This document shows positions 1-7,215 of a stretch of DNA of 41,333 nucleotides, piece after piece. The notes below the pieces were generated by a model. That model worked only from the letters and a program-made list of their open reading frames with translations, was not told the DNA's origin and ran no database searches. Source of the stretch: Rikenellaceae bacterium (GTDB lineage: Bacteria; Bacteroidota; Bacteroidia; Bacteroidales; UBA932); the NCBI GenBank assembly GCA_900769145.1, contig CAAGFN010000069.1, positions 1-41,333 on the forward strand, given 5' to 3'. Numbering within the stretch: the stretch's first letter is position 1; each line of letters opens with the position of its first letter. The position numbers and the translations under genes are program-made.

Positions 1-49
1 TAAATAAAGGAATCTTTAAGTTGAATATTTGTACATATTTTACATTCTA

Positions 50-81
50 CCGCTGAGGACCCGTTTCCTGGGCGGTTTTTT
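50..81 (+). terminator. Intrinsic terminator of a gene left of the window
   Basis: CCGC at 50-53 pairs with GCGG at 72-75, and AGG at 56-58 pairs with CCT at 67-69 across a small internal loop. Six T residues follow at 76-81. The T tract puts it on the + strand, so it probably ends a transcript whose gene lies to the left; the TAA at 1-3 could be that gene's stop codon. The next promoter overlaps its 3' end. Confidence 0.5.
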
Positions 82-84
82 CTA

Positions 85-92
85 TACTTTTG
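85..92 (+). promoter_or_regulatory. Bacteroidetes -7 box for the AraC gene
   Basis: TACTTTTG matches TAnnTTTG exactly. No clean TTTG is seen at the usual distance upstream. Transcription would begin near 98-100, which leaves a leader of about 60 nt if translation starts at 161, and about 10 nt if it starts at TTG 110. Confidence 0.4.
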
Positions 93-160
93 CAGTGCTG
101 TAAAATCAGTTGTATGTTCTGTTCGCAATTGATATAATTATAATCATTAATATAATTGAT

Positions 161-1192
161 ATGCCCAAATACATGAGTTATTCATACGCCGCGTCGGCTT
201 TGCGGGTGCTGTCCGTCGTCAATTTGGCATTTGGCATTCCGGCTTTCCTTACTGCCGGATGGGAATCATTTCTTTCCGGACTGACAATGTGTCTCAACAC
301 ATCGGCGTCAATTCTTCTCCTTATTCCGGACAACTACAGGGATTTCAAAAGGTCGATTGTGTCGGCCGCCGCTGCTCTGCTGATTTCAATGTCAGCCTCT
401 GTGACGGCAATATGCGGAGAAATCCGGCCTGCGCTGGCATTGCTGTCCATATCAGCAGTCCTCCCTTTGTCCCTGTGCTATGCATTACGTTCTTTCGATA
501 TGCTGAGGGATGTTCCGTTTCTTATGATTACGGCTTCCGGATGGGAGCTGATGATTTCAATGATAAAATGCACATTCGTATCATTCTCGAATGTCATCGG
601 GACCCTGGCCTTCGCATCTGTTGTGCTTTCAGGTGCCGGCGGAATGTGGGTTGCCGTACCGGCTGCGCTGGCAGCTGTCATCTTTTATGTGGTAATTTTC
701 CTGAGGTCGATTACCGGAACCCCATTTGTGACATGGATGGGGGACAGCTCCCCGATGTGCGACAATGATGTCAGCAAGTCCGCCTATCTTGATGCCGGTG
801 AGGGAACGGACAAATACATGTACAAAAAACTATGCAAGTATATGGAGGACAACAAGCCTTTTCTCAATCCATTGTACAGCCTCGACAATCTTGCGAGGGA
901 CATGGTATCGAACAAGTCCTATATTTCCAGAGTCCTCAATGAGAATTCAAGCCTGAACTTCTGTCAATGGGTTAACCGCTACAGGGTGGAATTTGCCAGG
1001 GACCAGTTCATAAAGGACCCCTCATTGAAAGTGCGGGATCTTTCGGAAATGTCAGGCTTCAATTCCCAGGTGACATTCAATATGTCATTCAAGCTGTTCT
1101 ACGAACTTACTCCCGGTCAGTGGTGCAAGGATCAGCGGGATCTGCTGGCCAAGCAGGAACACCCTTCCAGTCATCAGGCAGAGGAGCGGTGA
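161..1192 (+). CDS. Membrane-anchored AraC-family transcriptional regulator
   Basis: The protein has 343 residues from ATG 161. Its first two thirds consist of about six hydrophobic segments. The last roughly 115 residues form an AraC/XylS-type double helix-turn-helix, with the pattern SLDNLARDM, then SKSYISRVLNE-like spacing, then VRDLSEMSGF and ELTPGQW. A membrane sensor joined directly to an AraC DNA-binding domain is a common Bacteroidales architecture; signal and target cannot be read from the sequence. The frame is open upstream to a TTG at 110, which would add a strongly hydrophobic stretch. I prefer ATG 161 because ATG starts dominate here and the promoter leaves room for a leader. 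The last 86 bases overlap the convergent pseudouridine synthase gene, and the overlap includes the end of the helix-turn-helix. Confidence 0.8.
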   Translation: MPKYMSYSYAASALRVLSVVNLAFGIPAFLTAGWESFLSGLTMCLNTSASILLLIPDNYRDFKRSIVSAAAALLISMSASVTAICGEIRPALALLSISAVLPLSLCYALRSFDMLRDVPFLMITASGWELMISMIKCTFVSFSNVIGTLAFASVVLSGAGGMWVAVPAALAAVIFYVVIFLRSITGTPFVTWMGDSSPMCDNDVSKSAYLDAGEGTDKYMYKKLCKYMEDNKPFLNPLYSLDNLARDMVSNKSYISRVLNENSSLNFCQWVNRYRVEFARDQFIKDPSLKVRDLSEMSGFNSQVTFNMSFKLFYELTPGQWCKDQRDLLAKQEHPSSHQAEER

Positions 1193-1862
1193 GGCTCAGG
1201 GGAGTCTTCTTTACAGGATGGATGAAACTTATGTGCCTGGCTACAAGGGAGATGCTTCCGTCCTTGTTGGAACGTGGAGCTCCGTACTTGAGGTCACCCT
1301 TTATGACTGTCCCGTGGGCTGCCAACTGACATCTTATCTGGTGATGACGGCCTGTCAGGAGTTCTACTTCTACCAGCCAGTACCTCTCCGTCGGGCAGAG
1401 AAGCCTGTACCGGAGTTTCGCCAACTTGGCCTCCTTGCGCCCCTCGGGACGTGAGCAGACAAAGCTTTTGTTCATCTTTTCATTCCGTACCAGCCAGTCC
1501 TCAAGCAGGGCGGATTCCGGTTCGGGATGTGCGCATACCAGGGCCCAGTATGTCTTGTGGACATTGCCTTCACGGAACATTGCGGAGAGCCTTTCCAATG
1601 CCTTGGATGTCTTGGCCAGGATTGTCAGTCCGCTGACAGGCCTGTCGAGCCTGTGAGGTACTCCCATGAACACTTGTCCCGGCTTGTTGTCACGCATGGC
1701 GATGAAAGCCTTGTATGTCTCGCACAGCGGTTCGTCCCCGGTCTTGTCCCCCTGGACTATCTCCCCGGCCCTCTTGTTTACTACAAGAAGGTGGTTGTCT
1801 TCGTATATTATCCTGTTCTCGAGGTCGTTGTATTCCTGTTCTGATAGTAGCCTATATTCCAT
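1107..1862 (-). CDS. RluA-family pseudouridine synthase
   Basis: This 251-residue enzyme should isomerise uridine to pseudouridine in rRNA or tRNA. The family motif HRLDRPVSG lies at residues 70-78, with catalytic Asp73. Proline stands where many RluA proteins have threonine, a variant common in RluA-like enzymes of this phylum. Further family motifs are KTYWALV and GRHHQIRCQLA. No S4 domain is present. The reading frame is open 51 codons further upstream, but the conserved part begins at ATG 1862 and a -7 box lies 20 bases before it, so I chose that start. The substrate site is not predictable by eye. The 3' end overlaps the convergent araC gene by 86 bases, affecting only the poorly conserved tail after the APLPDDW segment. 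Confidence 0.85.
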   Translation of the reverse strand: MEYRLLSEQEYNDLENRIIYEDNHLLVVNKRAGEIVQGDKTGDEPLCETYKAFIAMRDNKPGQVFMGVPHRLDRPVSGLTILAKTSKALERLSAMFREGNVHKTYWALVCAHPEPESALLEDWLVRNEKMNKSFVCSRPEGRKEAKLAKLRYRLLCPTERYWLVEVELLTGRHHQIRCQLAAHGTVIKGDLKYGAPRSNKDGSISLVARHISFIHPVKKTPLSLTAPLPDDWKGVPAWPADPADPCTTDRE

Positions 1863-1882
1863 ATTGTCGTGAATTATGACAC

Positions 1883-1890
1883 CAAAGTTA
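1883..1890 (-). promoter_or_regulatory. -7 box for the pseudouridine synthase gene
   Basis: The minus strand reads TAACTTTG, an exact TAnnTTTG match, 20 bases before the chosen ATG at 1862. The nearest TTTG upstream is only 12 bases away, shorter than usual, so the -33 element is unclear. Confidence 0.4.
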
Positions 1891-1959
1891 GCAAAAATAT
1901 GACAAATTGACATAATTCCGGCTTTGTCCGGCATTGGCACGGCATTGGTTAATGAGTGT

Positions 1960-2000
1960 GTGTCGTCCGTAAGACGGCACGGATTCCGCCTGGTGGCGGA
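1960..2000 (+). promoter_or_regulatory. Two tandem hairpins in the dnaK leader
   Basis: Bases 1960-1967 pair with 1973-1980 (8 bp including one G-U, loop of 5). Bases 1985-1990 (TCCGCC) pair perfectly with 1995-2000 (GGCGGA) around a TGGT loop. Both lie in the 172-base gap before dnaK, the second ending 34 bases ahead of its ATG. A weaker CCGG/CCGG pair lies at 1918-1931. No CIRCE element or recognisable heat-shock promoter is visible. A role in leader-mediated control of dnaK is inference. Confidence 0.4.
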
Positions 2001-2034
2001 CCGTATGACAGACAAAAAATAGGAGATTTATATT

Positions 2035-3918
2035 ATGGGAAAAATTATTGGAATCGACTTGGGAACCACCAACTCCTGCGTAGCAGTGATGGAAGGTAAC
2101 CAGCCAACAGTCATCATCAACAACGAAGGTCAGAGAACCACACCTTCAGTAGTGGCTTTCACCGAAGGCGGCGAGCGTAAAATTGGTAACCCGGCCAAGC
2201 GCCAGGCTATCACCAATCCTAAGAATACCGTGTTCTCCATCAAGAGATTCATGGGTGAGTCCTACGACCAGGTGACAAATGAAATCGAAAGAGTCCCTTA
2301 CACCGTGGCCAGGGGTGAGAACAATGCCGCCAGAGTAGAAATTGACGGCCGTCAGTACACACCTCAGGAGATTTCCGCAATGATTCTCCAGAAGATGAAG
2401 AAGACAGCGGAGGATTATCTCCGCCAGCCTGTAACTGAGGCTGTGATTACGGTACCTGCATACTTCTCTGATTCACAGAGGCAGGCTACCAAGGAGGCCG
2501 GAAAGATTGCCGGACTCGATGTGAAGCGTATCGTGAACGAGCCTACCGCAGCCGCCCTCGCTTTCGGTCTTGACAAGATGAACAAGAAGATGAAGGTCGC
2601 AGTATTCGACCTTGGTGGCGGTACATTCGATATCTCTATCATGGATATCGGCGACGGTCTCTTCGAGGTAATGTCCACCAACGGTGATACCCACCTTGGA
2701 GGTGACGACTTCGACCACAAGATTATCGAGTGGCTTGCACAGGAGTTCGCTGCAGAGAACGGCGGAGCAGACCTTACAAAGGATCCGATGGCTCTCCAGA
2801 GACTCAAGGAGGCTGCCGAGAAGGCCAAGATTGAGCTTTCTAACCAGACTTCCACCGAAATCAACCTGCCTTACATCATGCCGGTTGACGGTGTTCCGAA
2901 ACATCTCGTGAAGACATTGACAAGGGCTAAGTTCGAGCAGCTCTGCGACGACCTCTTCCAGAGGACATTGATTCCTTGCCGTCAGGCTCTTGCAGATGCC
3001 CATCTTTCTGCGGGCCAGGTTGACGAAGTTCTCCTCGTGGGCGGTTCAAGCCGTATCCCTAAGGTACAGGAACTTGTCAAGGAGTTCTTTGGAAAGGCAC
3101 CTAACAAGAGCGTTAACCCGGATGAGGTTGTGGCAATCGGTGCAGCAATCCAGGGCGGTGTGCTTGCCGGCGACGTGAAGGATGTCATCCTCTTCGATGT
3201 TACACCTCTTTCACTCGGTATCGAGACCCTCGGCGGCGTGATGACCAAGCTCATCAACTCCAACACCACCATTCCTGTATCCAAGTCACAGGTATTCTCC
3301 ACAGCGATGGACAACCAGCCTTCAGTAGAAATCAAGGTTCTCCAGGGTGAGCGTCCAATGGCCAAGGACAACAAGCAGCTTGGTCTCTTCCACCTCGATG
3401 GAATTGCACCGGCTCCGAGGGGAATCCCTCAGATTGAGGTGACATTCGACATCGATGCCGACGGTATCCTCAATGTTTCCGCAAAGGACAAGGCTACCGG
3501 CAAGGAGCAGAAGATCCGCATTGAGGCTTCTTCCAACCTTACCGAGGCTGAAATCCAGAGGATGCGTGACGAGGCCAAGGCCAATGAGGCAGCCGACAAG
3601 GCCGAGAGGGAGAGAGTTGACAAGATCAACAATGCAGATGCCCTCTGCTTCCAGACCGAGAAGAACCTCAGGGATTACGGCGACAAGATTCCTGCTGACA
3701 AGAGGGATGCAATCAATTCTGCCATGAACAGTCTCAAGGAGGCAGTGAAGTCACAGAACATCGCTGACATTGACACTCATTCAAAGGCACTCGAGGAAGC
3801 TTGGCATGCTGCTTCAGAAAGCATGAATGCCGGTGCGCAGGGTGGCCCGCAGGGTCCTCAGTACGGCCCGCAGGGCGGTCCTCAGGGTCCACAGGATCAG
3901 GGTCCGGACGTTCAGTAA
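2035..3918 (+). CDS. dnaK: Chaperone DnaK (Hsp70)
   Basis: This is a complete 627-residue Hsp70: an ATP-driven chaperone that binds unfolded segments in the cytosol and works with DnaJ and GrpE. The nucleotide-binding domain opens with GIDLGTTNSCVAV and contains VFDLGGGTFDIS and VLLVGGSSRIP. The interdomain linker GDVKDVILFDVTPLSLG is intact and leads into the substrate-binding domain. The extreme C terminus is unusual: about the last 25 residues are a repeat rich in Gly, Pro and Gln, ending in Asp-Val-Gln, with no acidic EEVK/EEVD-like ending. The start is supported by an AGGAGA-type ribosome site 8 bases upstream. No dnaJ or grpE gene is adjacent. A strong hairpin terminator follows at 3937. 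Confidence 0.98.
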   Translation: MGKIIGIDLGTTNSCVAVMEGNQPTVIINNEGQRTTPSVVAFTEGGERKIGNPAKRQAITNPKNTVFSIKRFMGESYDQVTNEIERVPYTVARGENNAARVEIDGRQYTPQEISAMILQKMKKTAEDYLRQPVTEAVITVPAYFSDSQRQATKEAGKIAGLDVKRIVNEPTAAALAFGLDKMNKKMKVAVFDLGGGTFDISIMDIGDGLFEVMSTNGDTHLGGDDFDHKIIEWLAQEFAAENGGADLTKDPMALQRLKEAAEKAKIELSNQTSTEINLPYIMPVDGVPKHLVKTLTRAKFEQLCDDLFQRTLIPCRQALADAHLSAGQVDEVLLVGGSSRIPKVQELVKEFFGKAPNKSVNPDEVVAIGAAIQGGVLAGDVKDVILFDVTPLSLGIETLGGVMTKLINSNTTIPVSKSQVFSTAMDNQPSVEIKVLQGERPMAKDNKQLGLFHLDGIAPAPRGIPQIEVTFDIDADGILNVSAKDKATGKEQKIRIEASSNLTEAEIQRMRDEAKANEAADKAERERVDKINNADALCFQTEKNLRDYGDKIPADKRDAINSAMNSLKEAVKSQNIADIDTHSKALEEAWHAASESMNAGAQGGPQGPQYGPQGGPQGPQDQGPDVQ

Positions 3919-3936
3919 TCTGGCATCGAATTTATC

Positions 3937-3973
3937 AAAAATACCGGGAAGAGTTTGGCTCCCCGGTATTTTT
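3937..3973. terminator. Bidirectional terminator after dnaK
   Basis: Bases 3937-3948 pair perfectly with 3962-3973 (12 bp, AAAATACCGGG type stem). The stem is rich in A at its 5' side and T at its 3' side, so it could work from both sides. It separates dnaK from the next transcription unit. Confidence 0.85.
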
Positions 3974-3975
3974 GC

Positions 3976-4006
3976 GTTGTATTGTCAATGAAAAATATTA
4001 TTTTTG
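3976..4006 (+). promoter_or_regulatory. Promoter of the first acyl-CoA synthetase-like gene
   Basis: GTTG at 3976-3979 is followed after 19 bases by TATTTTTG at 3999-4006, matching TAnnTTTG. Transcription would start near 4012, about 65 bases before the ATG at 4079. It sits just downstream of the dnaK terminator. Confidence 0.6.
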
Positions 4007-4078
4007 CAACATCCGGTGTAATGTTGTCATTGACAATGTCTCAAGGCCGGCATTGAGAAACAACCTGAAAACCTTTAT

Positions 4079-5719
4079 ATGGAACATTATTTCTCCAGAC
4101 TGCAGAATGCTACCCGTCTTTATTGGGACAAGCCTGCAATCCGCAATTTCCGCGGAGAGTCTTTTACCTATGGACAGATGGCGACCCAGATTGTGCGCTT
4201 CCACATTTTCTTTGATGCCTGCGGGCTCAAGCAGGGCGACAAGATAGCGATTTGCGCCAAGAATACCGCCAGGATGGCATTGTCCTTCCTCGCCGTCAAC
4301 ACAAGCGGCAAGGTTGTCGTGCCGATATTGTCAGACTTCACACCCGACAGCATAAATTGTCTCGTGGATCACTCCGAAAGTGTCATTTTGTTCACTGACA
4401 ATGATATATGGGACAAGCTCGACATATCCAAGATGCCAGCAATCAAGGCAGTTGTCAGTGTCAATGACTTCAGCCTTCTCTATGGTGATGATGCCGTAAA
4501 AGAGGCATACGCCGGCATATCAGCCGGTTTTGCGGCTAAGTATCCCCTGGGCTTCACGGCAGAGAATGTTGTGCTCCCTACAGACAACTGGGACGACCTT
4601 GCCGTCATCAACTACACCTCCGGTACCACGAGCGCCCCGAAGGGCGTGATGCTCACCTACAGGGCTCTCAGCGCCAATGTTGACTACGGACAGAGGAATA
4701 TCCCGTCTTCGGACAAGTACACCATGGTATCAATGCTGCCTATGGCCCACATGTACGGCCTGATGTTCGAGTTCCTCTATCCGCTCTGCAACGGAACCAG
4801 CATCACCTTCCTCGGAAAGACTCCGTCTCCGACCCTTCTTCTCTCGGCAATGAAGGAGGTGCGTCCTTATCTTCTCATTACCGTACCTCTTGTGATGGAG
4901 AAGATTTACAAGAGTTCCCTCAAGCCGGCCCTCAGCAAGCCGCTTATCAAGTTCCTGACATCAATACCGGGTGTCAACTGCTTGATTTATAAGAAAGTAC
5001 GCGAGACTCTCCTGGCGGCTCTCGGCGGGAATATCCAGATGATAATTATGGGAGGTGCCCCTCTCAACCCGGAGGTGGAGAAATGTTTCAAGAAGCTTGG
5101 CCTTCCTTACACAGTAGGATACGGAATGACGGAGGCAGCCCCTCTCCTTGCATACGAAGCTTGTGACAAATATGTTACCGGCTCCTGCGGAAAATCTGTG
5201 GACTGCGCTACTGTACGCATTGACTCAGAGGATCCTCAGCACGTGGTCGGGGAAATCCAGGCCAAGGGTGACAATATCTGTATAGGCTATTTCAAGAATG
5301 AGGAGGCCTCAGCCTCCGCATTTACCGAAGACGGATATTTCCGTACCGGCGACCTCGGCATCATTGACGCTGAAGGCAACATATTCATCCGCGGAAGGAG
5401 CAAGAGCATGATTCTCAGTGCCAACGGACAGAACATCTATCCGGAGGAAGTCGAGGCTGTTATCAACAGCCAGAAATATGTGGTAGAGTCCGTTGTCGTT
5501 GACCGGTCTGCCAAACTTGTGGGCCTCGTATATCTCGACCAGGATGCCATCGGAAAGGCCGGGCTTGACCCGGAGACTGTCTCTGATATTCCGGAGCAGA
5601 TCCGCATCGCATCCAACAAGGTTCTCCCTTCCTACAGCAAACTGACGAAGGTCGAGGTCGTGGACAAGCCTTTCGAGAAGACTCCGAAGATGAGCATCAA
5701 GAGGTTTATGTACAAGTAA
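4079..5719 (+). CDS. AMP-dependent synthetase/ligase, long-chain acyl-CoA synthetase-like (paralogue 1)
   Basis: This 546-residue protein belongs to the ANL superfamily, whose members activate carboxylates, usually fatty acids, as acyl-adenylates. Visible core motifs are the phosphate loop YTSGTTSAPKG (179-189), YGMTE (348-352), RTGDLG (422-427) and the hinge RGRSKSMI (438-445). The C-terminal A10 motif reads KTPKMSIKR (534-542). Aligned to the canonical T-x-x-G-K-I-x-R, the position of the catalytic lysine holds Ser539. The paralogue at 23148 has the same change, so this looks like a feature of the subfamily. It is also somewhat shorter than typical long-chain enzymes of about 600 residues. 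Substrate is unknown; an active acyl-CoA ligase, an acyltransferase or a partner needing another activating enzyme are all possible. It has its own promoter and terminator. Confidence 0.85.
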   Translation: MEHYFSRLQNATRLYWDKPAIRNFRGESFTYGQMATQIVRFHIFFDACGLKQGDKIAICAKNTARMALSFLAVNTSGKVVVPILSDFTPDSINCLVDHSESVILFTDNDIWDKLDISKMPAIKAVVSVNDFSLLYGDDAVKEAYAGISAGFAAKYPLGFTAENVVLPTDNWDDLAVINYTSGTTSAPKGVMLTYRALSANVDYGQRNIPSSDKYTMVSMLPMAHMYGLMFEFLYPLCNGTSITFLGKTPSPTLLLSAMKEVRPYLLITVPLVMEKIYKSSLKPALSKPLIKFLTSIPGVNCLIYKKVRETLLAALGGNIQMIIMGGAPLNPEVEKCFKKLGLPYTVGYGMTEAAPLLAYEACDKYVTGSCGKSVDCATVRIDSEDPQHVVGEIQAKGDNICIGYFKNEEASASAFTEDGYFRTGDLGIIDAEGNIFIRGRSKSMILSANGQNIYPEEVEAVINSQKYVVESVVVDRSAKLVGLVYLDQDAIGKAGLDPETVSDIPEQIRIASNKVLPSYSKLTKVEVVDKPFEKTPKMSIKRFMYK

Positions 5720-5764
5720 TTTCTTCGGAATGCAACATTTGCACGGAAGAATGCATCTATAAAT

Positions 5765-5794
5765 GGAATCGGTCACAGGGCCGGTTCCTTTTTT
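5765..5794 (+). terminator. Terminator after acyl-CoA synthetase-like paralogue 1
   Basis: GGAATCGG at 5765-5772 pairs with CCGGTTCC at 5781-5788 (one G-U), followed by six T residues at 5789-5794. It ends 16 bases before the next gene, so that gene needs readthrough or its own promoter. A weak TTTG (5738-5741) plus TATAAATG (5758-5765) candidate would start inside this hairpin. Confidence 0.75.
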
Positions 5795-5810
5795 GTGAAA
5801 TTGAGAGAAG

Positions 5811-6425
5811 ATGAAAAAACTGCTTGTCCATATCCTGATGCTGGCATTGCCGCTGTCATTGTCGTTTCCGGCATCCGCATTCAATCCCATAAAACCCTTC
5901 AAGCTCAATGCTTCGGTCCATGTAGGGGCCGGTGCCCTCGTCAATTCCGCTGACCGGGTTTCAGGTGGCTATTGGAGAGATTTCTTATATAGCGGTGAAG
6001 GAGGTCCGAAGGTCGAGGCTCTGTACAGCGAGAGAACCTGTGTCAATGAAGAAATGGTATTTTCGGCCAGGGTCGAGGCCCATCCTCTCAAACGCTTCTC
6101 TTTCGGTGCGGACATCTGGTGGGCGAGAATCGGGGTTGACGTATATCCCGGATTGAGTAACGAGCAGAGTGGAACCAGGACTTGCAATATCCTGCATATA
6201 CTTCCGGAAGCCAGATTCTTCTATTTCCAAAGCCGTTTTACGACCCTTTCCGGGGCGGTTTCCGCAGGAGCGGGCTTTGCCATCGGCCTGGACAACAAAT
6301 ACTCATTCGAGTATCAGATAATCCCGATTACCTATACGATAGGGAAGAAAGTTTACGGACTGGCCGAACTCAGCCTCGGCTCCGTGTTCATGGGTGTCAA
6401 TTTCGGCGTAGGATGCCGGTTCTAA
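5811..6425 (+). CDS. Secreted protein of unknown function, probable small outer-membrane beta-barrel
   Basis: I do not recognise a named family. The 204-residue product starts with a clear Sec signal peptide, cut after roughly PASA-F (residue 23). The mature part has alternating hydrophobic and polar strands rich in glycine and aromatics, and ends in VGCRF. A terminal phenylalanine after an amphipathic strand is typical of outer-membrane barrels inserted by BamA. At about 180 mature residues it could form an eight-stranded barrel. A GAGAGAAG ribosome site lies just before the ATG. The next gene, a lipoprotein, begins only 9 bases after the stop, so the two are probably cotranscribed and may act together at the cell surface. 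Confidence 0.7.
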   Translation: MKKLLVHILMLALPLSLSFPASAFNPIKPFKLNASVHVGAGALVNSADRVSGGYWRDFLYSGEGGPKVEALYSERTCVNEEMVFSARVEAHPLKRFSFGADIWWARIGVDVYPGLSNEQSGTRTCNILHILPEARFFYFQSRFTTLSGAVSAGAGFAIGLDNKYSFEYQIIPITYTIGKKVYGLAELSLGSVFMGVNFGVGCRF

Positions 6426-6434
6426 ATAATTATT

Positions 6435-7103
6435 ATGACAGCAATGAAAAAGTTCCTGATATTGATTTCTGCGGCTTCGCTTGCCTTATTCTCCTGCACC
6501 AGGGAGAGCTGGGGCGGATACAATCCGGATGCCGAGTTTATGTTCGTGGAGAAGGTAGCCGATATCTGCATCCTCAGGCCTGTGGCGATGATATGCTATC
6601 TGGATACTTTGTATTCCGACTCATCCCTGTCATTCAAGGACGGTTCCTCCTTTATTCTCAACTACAGCAACGGTGACAGGATAGGTCCCCTCGCAATGTC
6701 GATTACGGCGGACAGAGACACCGTGTGGACATATTGCGACGAGAGTTATATTGTCGCAAGGAATGAAGGCCAATGGTCCGTGAGGAGGAATGAAAAGCAG
6801 CCATATACCGTTTTTACCTACGACTATGCCCTCAATGCGGAGCCGTTGGATGAGGACGGGGATGGTATCCGTGATGCCTGGAGGATTGGACTGGAAGGCC
6901 GCCGTCTTGAAGACGGGGATTATTATATGACATACAGGACAGGGGAGGAGTTCATTGTCTATCCGACCCCGGGAGCGCATTATTCTGAGGCCGTTATGGA
7001 CGGAAACCTGGGGATTGAATTCTGGTACCGTAACCAATACAAGGATTACATCTCTGCCACTTACACCAAGTCCGGTACCCAATCTTATGAGACATCATTA
7101 TAA
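6435..7103 (+). CDS. Lipoprotein of unknown function
   Basis: The 222-residue product has a lipoprotein signal peptide: a basic start (MKKF), a hydrophobic run and a lipobox ending LFSC, so it should be lipidated and envelope-bound. The mature protein has no fold I can name. It contains one calcium-loop-like segment, DEDGDGIRD, near residues 139-147, of the D-x-D-G-D-G-x-x-D type seen in EF-hand and thrombospondin-like loops. An alternative start three codons downstream (6444) gives an equally good signal peptide. It follows the predicted outer-membrane protein with a 9-base gap, suggesting a two-gene operon. Confidence 0.65.
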   Translation: MTAMKKFLILISAASLALFSCTRESWGGYNPDAEFMFVEKVADICILRPVAMICYLDTLYSDSSLSFKDGSSFILNYSNGDRIGPLAMSITADRDTVWTYCDESYIVARNEGQWSVRRNEKQPYTVFTYDYALNAEPLDEDGDGIRDAWRIGLEGRRLEDGDYYMTYRTGEEFIVYPTPGAHYSEAVMDGNLGIEFWYRNQYKDYISATYTKSGTQSYETSL

Positions 7104-7112
7104 CTCTGCCAT

Positions 7113-7145
7113 TTTGTCATAAACATTCCAGTGGAATATAATTTG
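7113..7145 (+). promoter_or_regulatory. htpG promoter with palindromic operator candidate
   Basis: TTTG at 7113-7116 and TATAATTTG at 7137-7145 are about 20 bases apart; the -7 box has one base more than the TAnnTTTG consensus. Between them, at 7125-7137, lies a perfect palindrome of two six-base arms (ATTCCA, TGGAAT) around a central G. A palindrome in the spacer of a chaperone promoter is well placed for a repressor. Transcription would begin near 7151. Confidence 0.45.
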
Positions 7146-7215
7146 ACTCTGCTTACCGTGCTGTCGGGCCAATGTCCTTCAGCGCGGTTTATTGTAAATA
7201 ATAAAATTCAATATC

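Noticed and set aside
1863..2034. CIRCE (HrcA) operator before dnaK
   Set aside because: No TTAGCACTC-N9-GAGTGCTAA pattern is present; the inverted repeats seen there have other sequences.
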